Shown: positions 8,484-16,518 of the stretch, piece by piece
Layout of the letters: the number at the start of each line of letters is the position of its first letter
Numbering within the stretch: position 1 is the stretch's first letter
NCBI GenBank assembly: GCA_017483645.1
Contig: JAFUWD010000048.1
Coordinates: 1 to 41,314 of the forward strand
Direction: 5' to 3'
Length of the DNA stretch: 41,314 nt
DNA from: Muribaculaceae bacterium
GTDB taxonomy: Bacteria; Bacteroidota; Bacteroidia; Bacteroidales; Muribaculaceae
The notes under the pieces: model-generated
Database searches by the model: none
The model's input: only the letters and a program-made list of their open reading frames with translations
What the model was told of the DNA's origin: nothing
Translations under genes and position numbers: made by a program

Positions 8484-9023
8484 CTATTCCGGGCGTGAGA
8501 AAATGGTGAAGTTCACCTTGCCGTAGGCGCGGTGCTGTATGAAGTGGGGCAGGGCGCTGAAATCGTGCTCGCGCGGATGCTCCATCACAAAGATGCTGCC
8601 GGGACCCATCACCGGCGATTCGAGCACTAGCCGGGGCACATCGGCAAATCGCGGCAAGTCGTAAGGCGGGTCGGCGAAGATGAGGTCGAACCGGCGGGTG
8701 CAACTGTCCAAAAACTTGAATACGTCGCCTTTGACCACCGTCAGGTTGTCATCAGCCAGCGTGGCTTTCACCTTGTTGATGAACGCCGTCTGTGTGCGTG
8801 CCATCTCCACGGCGGTGACCGCCACCGCACCGCGCGACAGCAGTTCGAAGCTGATGGCTCCCGTTCCGGCAAAAAGGTCGAGGGCGGTAATGCCGTCGAA
8901 ATCGATGAAATTGTTCAGCACGTTGAACAGGTTCTCCCGTGCCATGTCGGTAGTGGGGCGTGCCGTGATGTTGGTGGGCACGTCGAAGCGCCGCCGCCCG
9001 TATTTTCCGCTGATTATTCGCAT
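8484..9023 (-). CDS. rsmD: 16S rRNA (guanine-N2)-methyltransferase RsmD
   Basis: Protein of 179 residues that methylates G966 (E. coli numbering) of 16S rRNA. The N-terminus MRIISGKYGRRRF is family-typical, LDLFAGTGAISFELLSRGA (48-66) binds SAM, and DPPY (118-121) is the catalytic N-methyltransferase motif. Its start overlaps the end of the DUF3822 gene by ten bases, so the two are co-translated. Confidence 0.93.
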   Translation of the reverse strand: MRIISGKYGRRRFDVPTNITARPTTDMARENLFNVLNNFIDFDGITALDLFAGTGAISFELLSRGAVAVTAVEMARTQTAFINKVKATLADDNLTVVKGDVFKFLDSCTRRFDLIFADPPYDLPRFADVPRLVLESPVMGPGSIFVMEHPREHDFSALPHFIQHRAYGKVNFTIFSRPE

Positions 9024-9838
9024 AGTGCCAGATAAATTAAGTCGATGGGTGCCTGCATGGCATCGTGACTGAGCTGCATGGCCTGTGCCGGATAGATGGC
9101 CGGCATCACATAGGCGATGAAACGCCTCAGTTCGGGCGCCAGCACGTCGCGCACGCCGCGGTCACCCGCCAGCTGCAGCTCGTCGCGCTGCCGGTCCATG
9201 TGGCAGCACTCCCACGCCTGCAGGGCAAAAAATGCCGCGTCGCGCGTCGAGCGGAAGCGGAACGTGTTGGCAATCTCAAGCTTTCCCTTTGTGTAAATCA
9301 CCATGTCCATGGTGTCGGGGCGCAGGTTGAGAAACATCCGCGAGATGGACGAGTCGCGGTTCACGCCGCAAAAGTGCTCGCACAGCGCATGCAGGTGGTG
9401 GTGGATGGCAGGCATGTTGAACGTGCGCTGCAAGAACGGAATCAGCCCTGCCGTGGCCTCGAAAGCGATGCACACGCCACATTGCGGCAGCGTGTCGAGC
9501 GCCGGCTCACCCTCCATGTCGGGGTAGGCCGCATCGAGCAATTCAAAGACTTGGGACTCGTCGGCCTGTTCTTGCGGCATCACCACAAAGTGCTCGCTGT
9601 GCACCAGAACGCTCACCGCGCCGAAGTCGTCGAGCAGGGCAGGGTTGTCGTAGACGGCATCTTCCACCGCCTTGAGCGGAGTGGTGGCCCCTTCGTCGAG
9701 CGCGATTTCTCCCCAGATGAGCGAGTCGGCCTCGTGAGGATTGTGCAGCGTGTAGAAAATGCGCCCGGGCTCCACTTGCAGTTGCAGAGTCCACAGCTCG
9801 GGCCGCTCGATGTGTATATGTTGCGTGACGTTGGCCAT
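9014..9838 (-). CDS. DUF3822 family protein
   Basis: Protein of 274 residues recognised as DUF3822, a family almost restricted to Bacteroidota and usually encoded directly before rsmD, as here. It has no signal peptide or membrane segment, so it is probably cytoplasmic. The family is thought to have an actin/FtsA-like (ASKHA) fold, but no function is established. Overlap with rsmD suggests a linked role, perhaps in ribosome maturation, though that is inference. Confidence 0.85.
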   Translation of the reverse strand: MANVTQHIHIERPELWTLQLQVEPGRIFYTLHNPHEADSLIWGEIALDEGATTPLKAVEDAVYDNPALLDDFGAVSVLVHSEHFVVMPQEQADESQVFELLDAAYPDMEGEPALDTLPQCGVCIAFEATAGLIPFLQRTFNMPAIHHHLHALCEHFCGVNRDSSISRMFLNLRPDTMDMVIYTKGKLEIANTFRFRSTRDAAFFALQAWECCHMDRQRDELQLAGDRGVRDVLAPELRRFIAYVMPAIYPAQAMQLSHDAMQAPIDLIYLALCE

Positions 9839-9863
9839 GGTGGTTAGGTGTGGTTAGTGACCA

Positions 9864-9871
9864 CAAAGTTA
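9864..9871 (-). promoter_or_regulatory. -7 element of the DUF3822-rsmD operon
   Basis: TAACTTTG on the minus strand, 26 bases upstream of the ATG at 9838. No convincing -33 box is visible. It is divergent from the promoter at 9892-9923. Confidence 0.5.
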
Positions 9872-9891
9872 AGAATTATCTTCGACAAATG

Positions 9892-9923
9892 TTTGACCAA
9901 ATCGGTTTTATTGTTTAAATTTG
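9892..9923 (+). promoter_or_regulatory. Promoter of the four-paralog operon
   Basis: TTTG (9892-9895), a 20-base spacer and TAAATTTG (9916-9923): a near-ideal Bacteroidota promoter. The leader to ATG 9958 is about 30 bases. No comparable promoter separates the four following genes. Confidence 0.75.
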
Positions 9924-9957
9924 CGCTAAACAACCCATTCACAATACTCTGAACACT

Positions 9958-11019
9958 ATGAAACTTTGGAAACATTATCTCGTGCTGGCGGCAATGGTGC
10001 TGGTTGCCTCCGGCGCTTGCCATGCCGCGACGTCGGGCGACTTCGCCTTCCTGCGTGCGCTGGGCGTAGACATGAATCGCGTGGCGGTGCTCACCGATGC
10101 GCCCTTTAACGGCGGTGACGACGCCCACGGTGCGTCGTTGACTACCGAGCAATACATCCCCCTGCTGAACGATGTGTATCGCTTCAAGCAATTCAGCCGT
10201 GAGGAATTGGAGGAAATGGAGGGCAACTTTTTCATCACCGGCGTGAGAGCATTGCCCGGCGGCAACACGCTGGTGGTGGTGCTGGTGGAGTTGGGCGACT
10301 GTGCGGACAATGATATAGCCGTCTTCGACCGCCAGGGACACCTCATCGACTACCTCGACGGCGACACTTGGGCCTCGATGGACAACACCGATGCCAACGA
10401 GGATTACACCGCCGGCACAGCCTACAACACCACGGGCATGATGCAATTCGACAGTGACACCGAGTTTCACATCACCAAGCGCCTGGCCCTGGTCGACTGG
10501 GTGAACCGCGGCGAGTGGAAGCGGGAAGCCGTTGCTACCCATTGGACCATAGAGAAAACGTACCACTATCGTGTTGACACCGCCGGCCATCTGTCGTTGC
10601 AGCGCATCGACTCGGCCACCGATGGCTCGGCCGAACCCCGCCTGGTACAGGAGCAAGACATCCGCATGCTACAGTTCTATCCCCGCTCGCAAGATTCCCG
10701 GCTCGACTTCATGAACACCAAGGCGATGGACCACGACGTGAAGCGCCTGATGGCCGACCCCGATGCGACGGCCGGCTTCCTGATGGAGCAGGTGATGTAC
10801 ATTTACTACAGGCAGAATCCGCAGCAGGTGCTCAACTGGATGGCCAGCCACCGCGGCCGTGACAACTGCCTGCTGACGGTTTTCGAGCGACTGTTCTCGA
10901 ACAGTTGGGTGCGCAAGGAAGAACTCATCGACGAAATGCAGCGAATGACCGACCCCTCGGCCCGGTCCTACATGGAGCGCATCACCGGACAATGGGGACC
11001 TGCCGATGCCGTGGGCTGA
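9958..11019 (+). CDS. Secreted protein of unknown function, tandem paralog 1
   Basis: Protein of 353 residues with an N-terminal signal peptide; cleavage after CHA or at Cys21 (lipoprotein) are both possible. It is not a family I can name. After the signal comes DFAFLRALGVD, and near the C-terminus NPQQVLNWMASHRGRDNCLL; both motifs recur in the next three genes. The middle holds ALPGGNTLVVVLVELGD and a Tyr/Asp-rich stretch suggestive of beta structure. It is the first gene of a four-gene operon, followed after 35 bases by paralog 2. It probably acts in the periplasm or on the outer membrane. Confidence 0.8.
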   Translation: MKLWKHYLVLAAMVLVASGACHAATSGDFAFLRALGVDMNRVAVLTDAPFNGGDDAHGASLTTEQYIPLLNDVYRFKQFSREELEEMEGNFFITGVRALPGGNTLVVVLVELGDCADNDIAVFDRQGHLIDYLDGDTWASMDNTDANEDYTAGTAYNTTGMMQFDSDTEFHITKRLALVDWVNRGEWKREAVATHWTIEKTYHYRVDTAGHLSLQRIDSATDGSAEPRLVQEQDIRMLQFYPRSQDSRLDFMNTKAMDHDVKRLMADPDATAGFLMEQVMYIYYRQNPQQVLNWMASHRGRDNCLLTVFERLFSNSWVRKEELIDEMQRMTDPSARSYMERITGQWGPADAVG

Positions 11020-11054
11020 AAAAAGATTGCTTTACCATTTAAACCATACTTAAA

Positions 11055-12152
11055 ATGAAAAAAATCACGCAATTAGTTCTGATAGGCCTGACATTGTCGA
11101 TTGCAGCTTGCAACGGCAATGCGGCAGATGGTGCGGCAGCGCAGGCGGCCGATGACTCGACCGCCGTTCAGGTTTCCACCAATTTCTCGTTTTTGGCACG
11201 TGCGGGCGTCGACACCACCCAGTTGTTTGTCATGCCCATCGCACCCATTGAAAACATGAGGAGCATCCTGGATACGATGATTGACCTGAACGAAGATCAG
11301 CAAAAAAACCTGCTCAACGGTGCCTTGCATTACGACGTGGGTGTCAGTGAGCACGAGGGCTATTTCTCGCTGCTGGGTGTGCGCCCGCTGCCCGGCGGAT
11401 ACACGCTGGTGGTCTACAACGACTCCTTTGGCGACATTGGCTTGGAGCATATTGCCGTGTACGACGGCAATGGCAAGATGACCGACTATCTTTACGCCGG
11501 CGAATGGTTTGCCTGGGGAAAGCCCGACGAAGACCATACCGGCAAGATGCACTACCAGCAAGGCAAGATGCAAATCACCGGCACCAATTCCTTTGAGGTG
11601 ACCAATACCTTGAGCTATATCGGTTATGAGGAAGTGGACTATGTGTGCCAGCCGCGCGGCGAGGCCTTCTGGCAGGTGACCACGCGCTATCAGTACACCG
11701 TGGACGATGTGGGGCACATTCTCTACGTCGACACCAAGAGCCAGACCAAAGGACAGGGCGCGCAGGAGCCGTCGGTCATGCAGAGCGACTTTGAGAACAT
11801 CCAGCGCCAACCCATGAGCGATGTCACCCGCATCGATCGGCTGAACGACCTGGCCGTGCGCGACGACGTGCTGGCCGACCTCAAAGAAGGGGAAAACGGC
11901 CGCGCCGAATACTTGATTATCACGCAGCTGGGCGATTTCTACGAGAAGCTGCCGCAACAGTTGCTGTCGTGGATGGCGGCTCATGACGGCCCGTCGAACC
12001 ACTTGCTGCCTTATTTCGAACAAATGTTTCGCGAGGATCTGGTGAAAAAATCGGGCTTGGTGAAGCACATCGGCATGATGCCCGATGCCAAGGCGCGCGC
12101 CAAGATGGAGCGCCTCACGGCTCAGTGGGGACCCGAGGATGCCGAGGGCTGA
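11055..12152 (+). CDS. Lipoprotein of unknown function, tandem paralog 2
   Basis: Protein of 365 residues with a lipobox (SIAAC, Cys19) followed by a low-complexity Ala/Asp linker. It shares with its neighbours the N-terminal motif NFSFLARAGVD, the centre LLGVRPLPGGYTLVVYND and the C-terminal motif LPQQLLSWMAAHDGPSNHLL. It also shares the ending TAQWGPEDAEG with paralog 1 (TGQWGPADAVG), so these two form the closer pair. No catalytic motif is recognised. Confidence 0.8.
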   Translation: MKKITQLVLIGLTLSIAACNGNAADGAAAQAADDSTAVQVSTNFSFLARAGVDTTQLFVMPIAPIENMRSILDTMIDLNEDQQKNLLNGALHYDVGVSEHEGYFSLLGVRPLPGGYTLVVYNDSFGDIGLEHIAVYDGNGKMTDYLYAGEWFAWGKPDEDHTGKMHYQQGKMQITGTNSFEVTNTLSYIGYEEVDYVCQPRGEAFWQVTTRYQYTVDDVGHILYVDTKSQTKGQGAQEPSVMQSDFENIQRQPMSDVTRIDRLNDLAVRDDVLADLKEGENGRAEYLIITQLGDFYEKLPQQLLSWMAAHDGPSNHLLPYFEQMFREDLVKKSGLVKHIGMMPDAKARAKMERLTAQWGPEDAEG

Positions 12153-12182
12153 TTATTGTCTAATATTGATTCTGATTTTGCT

Positions 12183-13163
12183 ATGCTGAAAACGTTTTTT
12201 TGTGCGCTCGCCATCGTCGCGGCGCTTTGGACACCGGCAAGTGCCGCGTCCGACATGAGTTTCTTGCGGAAGATGGGGCTGCCCGTCGACCAAGTGCCCG
12301 CCGAGGTGACCGAAGAATGTTTTAATTTGACCACTGAGCAGTTTCAGCGCCTTGTGGCGCCTGCAGGCCCGCTTTTCGTCAACGATCAGGAAGTTACCGA
12401 TTTGCTATGCCTTCGTCCCACCGATGGCGGTCAAACGCTGGCCGTTTACGACCAATACGGCGGTGAAAGGTATCACATGATATTCATCACCTATGATGCG
12501 CGGGGTCGCATTTGCGACGCCATGTGCGCCTACGAGTGGAGCGATGAGTGGGAACTGAATCCCGGCACCGGCGACGGCATCATGCGCGCTTTGAACCAGG
12601 AACTCAACTTCACTTCCCTTAGCCGGTTTACGGTGAATTGTTCTTTGCGACAGTATGTGAAAGGACACTACGATGAGCCGTCGTGGAATGTACGCTGGCA
12701 TCAGTCCTACACCATCGATGAAAATGGGCGTTTTGTGCTCACCGATGTGGCCGAGGACGAGCGCATGACGGCCGAAGAGAGCGAGGGCACACCGCCCTAC
12801 GACGAAGTGGTGCTGACCCACATGCGCGTGTTCACCATGTGCCTGGTGTCGCAGCGCGACGACAGCGCGTTGACCGCCTGGGAGGCATTTCTTCCGCAGG
12901 CCGAGCAGGCCTATGGCGGACGGCAAGCCTTTGAAGCCGGCGGTATCGCCAGCAGTGTGGGTTTGACACACCTCTACCACCTCAATCCGCAGCGGCTGTT
13001 GCAATGGGTGGGCGCCCATCATGGCCCTAACGACCGCCTGGCTGCCTATTTTGCCGGGTGTGAGGACTTGATTGAAGGCGATGTGGTGCGCCGCGAGGTC
13101 GCAAAGATGAAGGATGCCGCGGCTCGTAAATATGTCGGCGACATTGTGAAGTATTGGGAGTAG
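12183..13163 (+). CDS. Secreted protein of unknown function, tandem paralog 3
   Basis: Protein of 326 residues. ATG 12183 is preferred over an upstream TTG (12156) because it starts the signal peptide MLKTFFCALAIVAALWTPAS directly. Family motifs are DMSFLRKMGLPVDQV after the signal and LNPQRLLQWVGAHHGPNDRL near the C-terminus. With paralog 4 it shares further features: WNVRWHQSYTIDENG compares with WAVRWHQDYDINADG, and AEQAYGGR with SEQEYGGR. The 3+4 pair therefore looks like a separate duplication from 1+2. Function unknown. Confidence 0.8.
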   Translation: MLKTFFCALAIVAALWTPASAASDMSFLRKMGLPVDQVPAEVTEECFNLTTEQFQRLVAPAGPLFVNDQEVTDLLCLRPTDGGQTLAVYDQYGGERYHMIFITYDARGRICDAMCAYEWSDEWELNPGTGDGIMRALNQELNFTSLSRFTVNCSLRQYVKGHYDEPSWNVRWHQSYTIDENGRFVLTDVAEDERMTAEESEGTPPYDEVVLTHMRVFTMCLVSQRDDSALTAWEAFLPQAEQAYGGRQAFEAGGIASSVGLTHLYHLNPQRLLQWVGAHHGPNDRLAAYFAGCEDLIEGDVVRREVAKMKDAAARKYVGDIVKYWE

Positions 13164-13186
13164 ATGACACTGAAAAACCGATTATT

Positions 13187-14209
13187 ATGCTGAAATGGAT
13201 AAATAATGTGCTGCCTGTGCTCGTTGTGTGCCTGGCGGCATGCGCGGGAAACAACGCCACTTCTCGCGACGGCAATCATGTGGAAGCCAAGGTGAACGAC
13301 TTCGCCTTCTTGCGGCAAGCGGGAATCGACATGGACTCAATCGCCGCGGCCGATGCAGCCGGCCAGCCGCTGTGGCTCACCCGGCCGCAATACGAAGTGC
13401 TGGTGAAGCCGTTGGGCACCGATTATGAGGAAGACATGGGCGACACGGGCATCCTTGCCGTGCATCCCGTGGGCGACGACCATGCCGTGGTGGTTTATAG
13501 GCAGACCAACGGGACCGGTGGCAGGCTGCTGATTGCCACCTACGACCATGACGGCCGTCCCTGCGATGCCATGAATTTTGAGGATAAAAATGTGTGGCCG
13601 GTCAATCCCGAGACCCTTGAGGGTGGCCTGGTGCGCGAGTACAACAGGACATTGCAGTTTGCCGGTGACCACCACTTTTCCATCCACAGCGTGCTGCGCG
13701 AGTGTGAGCTCGACCACATGGACAACGAACATTGGGCGGTGCGCTGGCATCAGGATTACGACATCAATGCCGACGGGGTGTTCATTTTCAAGGAAATCAA
13801 GGAAGATGGCCGTAGTGGCAGTGTGGCCGACGTGGATGCCATTGTGCTGGCCAATATGCGCTTGACGGGCATGAGCGTGCAGTCGCGCATCGACGGTGGC
13901 GTGATGGATGCCTGGAACCGCTTCGTGCCCGATTCAGAGCAGGAATATGGTGGGCGCGGCAAGGCCGTGGAAATGGGGTATATCCGAATGGAAATGAGCA
14001 GCTGGTTTGAACTCAATCCTCAGCGTTTCTTGCGCTGGATGGCGGCCCACCGCGGAGCCGACAATCACCTGCTGCCGCATTTCATGAATGACAACGTGTT
14101 CCTCGACCGCAGTGTGGTCAAAGCCCAAATCGACAGTCTGCCCGATGCCGACGACCGGGCATGGCTGCACAGTATTGTGACGGCCTGGAAGAAGCCCCTG
14201 GCGCAATGA
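13187..14209 (+). CDS. Lipoprotein of unknown function, tandem paralog 4
   Basis: Protein of 340 residues, starting at ATG 13187 (MLKWINNVL), 23 bases after paralog 3. An upstream GTG at 13154 lies inside the previous gene and would displace the signal. The lipobox LAAC gives Cys19. Motifs include DFAFLRQAGIDMDSI, WHQDYDINADGVFIF and LNPQRFLRWMAAHRGADNHL. The operon alternates signal-peptidase-I-like and lipoprotein signals (1 and 3 versus 2 and 4). Function unknown. Confidence 0.8.
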   Translation: MLKWINNVLPVLVVCLAACAGNNATSRDGNHVEAKVNDFAFLRQAGIDMDSIAAADAAGQPLWLTRPQYEVLVKPLGTDYEEDMGDTGILAVHPVGDDHAVVVYRQTNGTGGRLLIATYDHDGRPCDAMNFEDKNVWPVNPETLEGGLVREYNRTLQFAGDHHFSIHSVLRECELDHMDNEHWAVRWHQDYDINADGVFIFKEIKEDGRSGSVADVDAIVLANMRLTGMSVQSRIDGGVMDAWNRFVPDSEQEYGGRGKAVEMGYIRMEMSSWFELNPQRFLRWMAAHRGADNHLLPHFMNDNVFLDRSVVKAQIDSLPDADDRAWLHSIVTAWKKPLAQ

Positions 14210-14218
14210 TGCATAAAG

Positions 14219-14252
14219 GGCGGCAACTGATTCTCCCGAACCGGTTGTCGCC
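14219..14252. terminator. Possible weak hairpin between convergent operons
   Basis: GGCGGCAAC (14219-14227) and GTTGTCGCC (14244-14252) form a 9-bp stem with one mismatch, between the end of the paralog operon and the end of the sigma-factor operon. Neither side has a real U-tract, so termination here is uncertain. Confidence 0.3.
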
Positions 14253-14311
14253 GTTATTGTCGACTTTCGTTTGAAGCTTGTAAACAAATATGCTTTTGTG
14301 TGAGAGTTTCC

Positions 14312-14623
14312 TCAGTCGTGCTGCAGCAGCGTGATGAAGGACTGGGCCACGAGCGCCAGCGTCACCACGGTCATCACCGCGTAGCGCAGCAAGTCGCGCA
14401 GCGTCACGGCATTAAAGTCCTGGTTGCCAATCATCGTCACCCAGCACATGACGCAGATGACAAACGCCACGGCGTAGATGGCACGCACCATGATGCGCAC
14501 CGCGTTGCCCCGACGGGGCAGGCGGTTGAGCACGCGTGGCGTGAACCATTCGTTGGCGGGTGCCTGATGGGCCTCTTGCTTGAGCAGTGCTCCCAGTTTC
14601 TTATCTTCGTCGGTTCTTTTCAT
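14312..14623 (-). CDS. Small two-TM protein, putative ECF partner (anti-sigma-like)
   Basis: Protein of 103 residues starting at ATG 14623 (MKRTDEDKKLGALLKQ). A TTG at 14665 overlapping the sigma gene is possible but less likely. A soluble N-terminus with NEWFTPRVLNRLP precedes two hydrophobic segments (RIMVRAIYAVAFVICVMCWV and LRYAVMTVVTLALVAQ). Small membrane proteins of this layout follow ECF sigma genes in many Bacteroidota and are presumed to sequester the sigma factor, but no zinc-binding anti-sigma motif is visible. It is the last gene of its operon. Confidence 0.75.
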   Translation of the reverse strand: MKRTDEDKKLGALLKQEAHQAPANEWFTPRVLNRLPRRGNAVRIMVRAIYAVAFVICVMCWVTMIGNQDFNAVTLRDLLRYAVMTVVTLALVAQSFITLLQHD

Positions 14624-14651
14624 TGCGATTGATGTTTTTTTTAAATCAAGA

Positions 14652-15179
14652 TCATCGTTCTCCAATCAGTGCCGCCAGATGCTGCTTGCCGCGACGCAGG
14701 TGGCTCTTGACGGTGTTCTCGGGCAGTTGCATGATGCGTGCAATTTTTTTGATAGGCTGGTCCTCAATGTAGTAGAGAGTGACGGCCGTCCGTTCGGTGT
14801 GGCCCAGCCTGGCCAACGCCTGCTGCACTGTGAGCGCCGCTTCCTGCGCGCTGGTGTCGTCGGCGGGCACTACGGCGGATGCCACTTCCTCGGGCAGTTC
14901 CTGCCGCTTGCGCGTGTGGCTGTAGAACTCATTGTAGGCGATGCGCAGCAGCCAAGTACCAAACCCCGCCATGCCACGGAAACTGCGCAGGTTCACATAG
15001 GCCTTGATGAACGTTTCCTGCGCCAGGTCGTCGGTGAGCATGGCGTCGCCACCGGTGAGGTTGAGGAAGAATCGACGCACGCGGGGCTGGTAGGCCTCGA
15101 CGAGCCGCCCGAATGCGTCCCTGTCGTCGGCAAGGACGCATTGAGCGATGAGTCGTAATTCTTCCACACGGGTGAGCAT
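14652..15179 (-). CDS. RNA polymerase ECF sigma factor
   Basis: Protein of 175 residues with sigma region 2 (AFGRLVEAYQPRVRRFF..DDLAQETFIKAYVNLRSF) and region 4 (ERTAVTLYYIEDQPIKKIARIM, then PENTVKSHLRRGKQ), the helix-turn-helix that reads the -35 element. It lacks regions 1 and 3, as ECF sigma factors do. It lies 21 bases after the DUF6249-like membrane gene and just before the small two-TM protein, so the three are one operon and probably one signalling unit. The regulon is unknown; there is no TonB/FecR partner nearby. Confidence 0.93.
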   Translation of the reverse strand: MLTRVEELRLIAQCVLADDRDAFGRLVEAYQPRVRRFFLNLTGGDAMLTDDLAQETFIKAYVNLRSFRGMAGFGTWLLRIAYNEFYSHTRKRQELPEEVASAVVPADDTSAQEAALTVQQALARLGHTERTAVTLYYIEDQPIKKIARIMQLPENTVKSHLRRGKQHLAALIGER

Positions 15180-15200
15180 GGCGGTACTTCGGCGGTGGTG

Positions 15201-16109
15201 TTATGCGTTCTGTTCAGGTTTGTTGAACTCGGGCGGTGTCGGGGTTGCCTCGTTATCGGCGGGTGTGGGCTCCTCGGGCGCTGGCTGATAAGGCGTCATC
15301 TGATACACATACACTTGGTCCTGATAGAGGATAAACGCCTTGCCTAGGCCGATGAGCAGCGGGATGGTGCACAAGCCTACCATGGGCCATGCTCCGCCAG
15401 CCAAGGCAAAGAACAACATGCCCGACAATCCGGCGACAATCCACTTGAATGCAGGCCACAGGGCGCGCCAGTTCACAGGCATTCCTGCGGGAAAGCTGGC
15501 ATTGGGCATGGCCGATGGCTGCGGCTGTGCGTTTCCACTTGCGGCGTTGGCGGCTTGCGGCCCGTTGGCGGGGCGTGCCCATGCTTGTGCGGGCGGCGGT
15601 GCCACAGGTCGGGGTGTGGGTGCAGGCGCGGGTTGCTGCACATAGACCGTTTGAGAGTGTGGTTTGTTGTCAAAGATGCCTTCAGCCAGGGGATAATTGT
15701 TCTCGATGGCTTTCTCTATGACGCGGTACTTGCGTTGCCGCCGCAAATAGCCAAACAGCAAGCAGATGAAGATGATGGCTGCGAGCGCAATCCAGAAGGC
15801 ATTGATGGCCTGATGTGCCACACGGCTCCAGATGCGGTTCAGCTCCATGATGTTGTTGTTAGGCCATGAATAGACGTCATTGGCTACTGTCGAGTCGATG
15901 GCGGCTCGGTTGATAACGGTGTCGTCGAGCGCGCGGGCGATGCGGTCGCTCAGCTCACCCAAATGGTTGCTGACAATGCGCAGTGTGTCGGTGCCATCGG
16001 TCACCGTCATGGTGTCGGCCTCTGTGCTGATCACCTTTGCGCCCCATCCACAAGCCGGAGCCAGAGCGGCGGCAAGAAGGATGACAATTGTAAGAATTTT
16101 CTGTTTCAT
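15201..16109 (-). CDS. DUF6249-like membrane protein
   Basis: Protein of 302 residues. It has a signal-like first segment (MKQKILTIVILLAAALAPAC), a short extracytoplasmic domain (about 25-95) rich in Asp/Thr, a TM segment (INAFWIALAAIIFICLLFGY) and a basic motif RRQRKYRVIEKAIENNYPL typical of DUF6249-type proteins found next to ECF sigma genes in Bacteroidota. A Pro/Ala/Gln-rich linker (about 155-205) and two further hydrophobic segments follow. It is probably an inner-membrane component or sensor for the sigma factor encoded next. The function is inferred only from context. Confidence 0.75.
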   Translation of the reverse strand: MKQKILTIVILLAAALAPACGWGAKVISTEADTMTVTDGTDTLRIVSNHLGELSDRIARALDDTVINRAAIDSTVANDVYSWPNNNIMELNRIWSRVAHQAINAFWIALAAIIFICLLFGYLRRQRKYRVIEKAIENNYPLAEGIFDNKPHSQTVYVQQPAPAPTPRPVAPPPAQAWARPANGPQAANAASGNAQPQPSAMPNASFPAGMPVNWRALWPAFKWIVAGLSGMLFFALAGGAWPMVGLCTIPLLIGLGKAFILYQDQVYVYQMTPYQPAPEEPTPADNEATPTPPEFNKPEQNA

Positions 16110-16189
16110 TTTGCTATGTTTTAATGTTGTTATTCGGTTGTTTGTGCATTAGACGCACGGAAGATGGCAAAAAGTTGCACTCTCCACCA

Positions 16190-16197
16190 CAAAAATA
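16190..16197 (-). promoter_or_regulatory. -7 element of the sigma-factor operon
   Basis: TATTTTTG on the minus strand, about 80 bases before ATG 16109, matching TAnnTTTG. No good -33 element at normal spacing, which is dominated by T/A homopolymers. Confidence 0.4.
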
Positions 16198-16303
16198 CAA
16201 TTTTTTTTGTTTTTTTCTTGTTTCCTGTGCGTTCACCGTTGACAGTTCCTCTCTGCATGCGCCCTCGAAATTAGGCTGCGGTTCGGAAAAACTCAAAGCA
16301 ACC

Positions 16304-16335
16304 TTTGGTTTTTCACTCACCTTGCACTATGTTGA
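16304..16335 (+). promoter_or_regulatory. Promoter-like box in repeat unit 1
   Basis: TTTG (16304-16307), 20 bases, TATGTTGA (16328-16335). One mismatch in the -7 box makes it the weakest of the three. Confidence 0.35.
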
Positions 16336-16384
16336 GGGCTGTCGCCCTCGAAATTAGGCTGCGGTTCGGAAATGCTCAAATAAA

Positions 16385-16416
16385 TTTGGCATTTCACTCA
16401 CCTTGCACTAATTTTG
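16385..16416 (+). promoter_or_regulatory. Promoter in repeat unit 2
   Basis: TTTG (16385-16388), 20 bases, TAATTTTG (16409-16416): full match to the Bacteroidota consensus. Confidence 0.6.
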
Positions 16417-16467
16417 TCTTTGGAAAAGACGAAATTAGGCGGCACCTCGGCAAAACATTCAATCAAG

Positions 16468-16501
16468 TTTGATGTTTTTCGCTATGTTTGCGCTAATTTT
16501 G
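16468..16501 (+). promoter_or_regulatory. Promoter in repeat unit 3, nearest the AI-2E-type gene
   Basis: TTTG (16468-16471), 22 bases, TAATTTTG (16494-16501); an alternative -7 box TATGTTTG lies at 16483-16490. Transcription from the proximal box would start about ten bases before the ATG. Confidence 0.6.
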
Positions 16502-16518
16502 CTGAAAAATTTGATGTG

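Larger units (their letters stand above)
16261..16501 (+). repeat. Three tandem ~82-base repeats, each carrying a promoter
   Basis: Units begin with GAAATTAGG at 16267, 16350 and 16431 (periods 83 and 81). The first two are strikingly alike (CCCTCGAAATTAGGCTGCGG through CACTCACCTTGCACTA), the third more diverged. Each ends in a promoter-like pair: TTTG, 20-22 bases, then a TAnnTTTG-type box. The array occupies most of the gap between the divergent operons and ends 18 bases before the ATG at 16519. Confidence 0.8.

Noticed and set aside
12156-12182. TTG start for tandem paralog 3
   Set aside because: It adds nine residues before an otherwise perfect signal peptide; ATG 12183 is better. The same reasoning rejects TTG 16414, TTG 22540 and TTG 14665.
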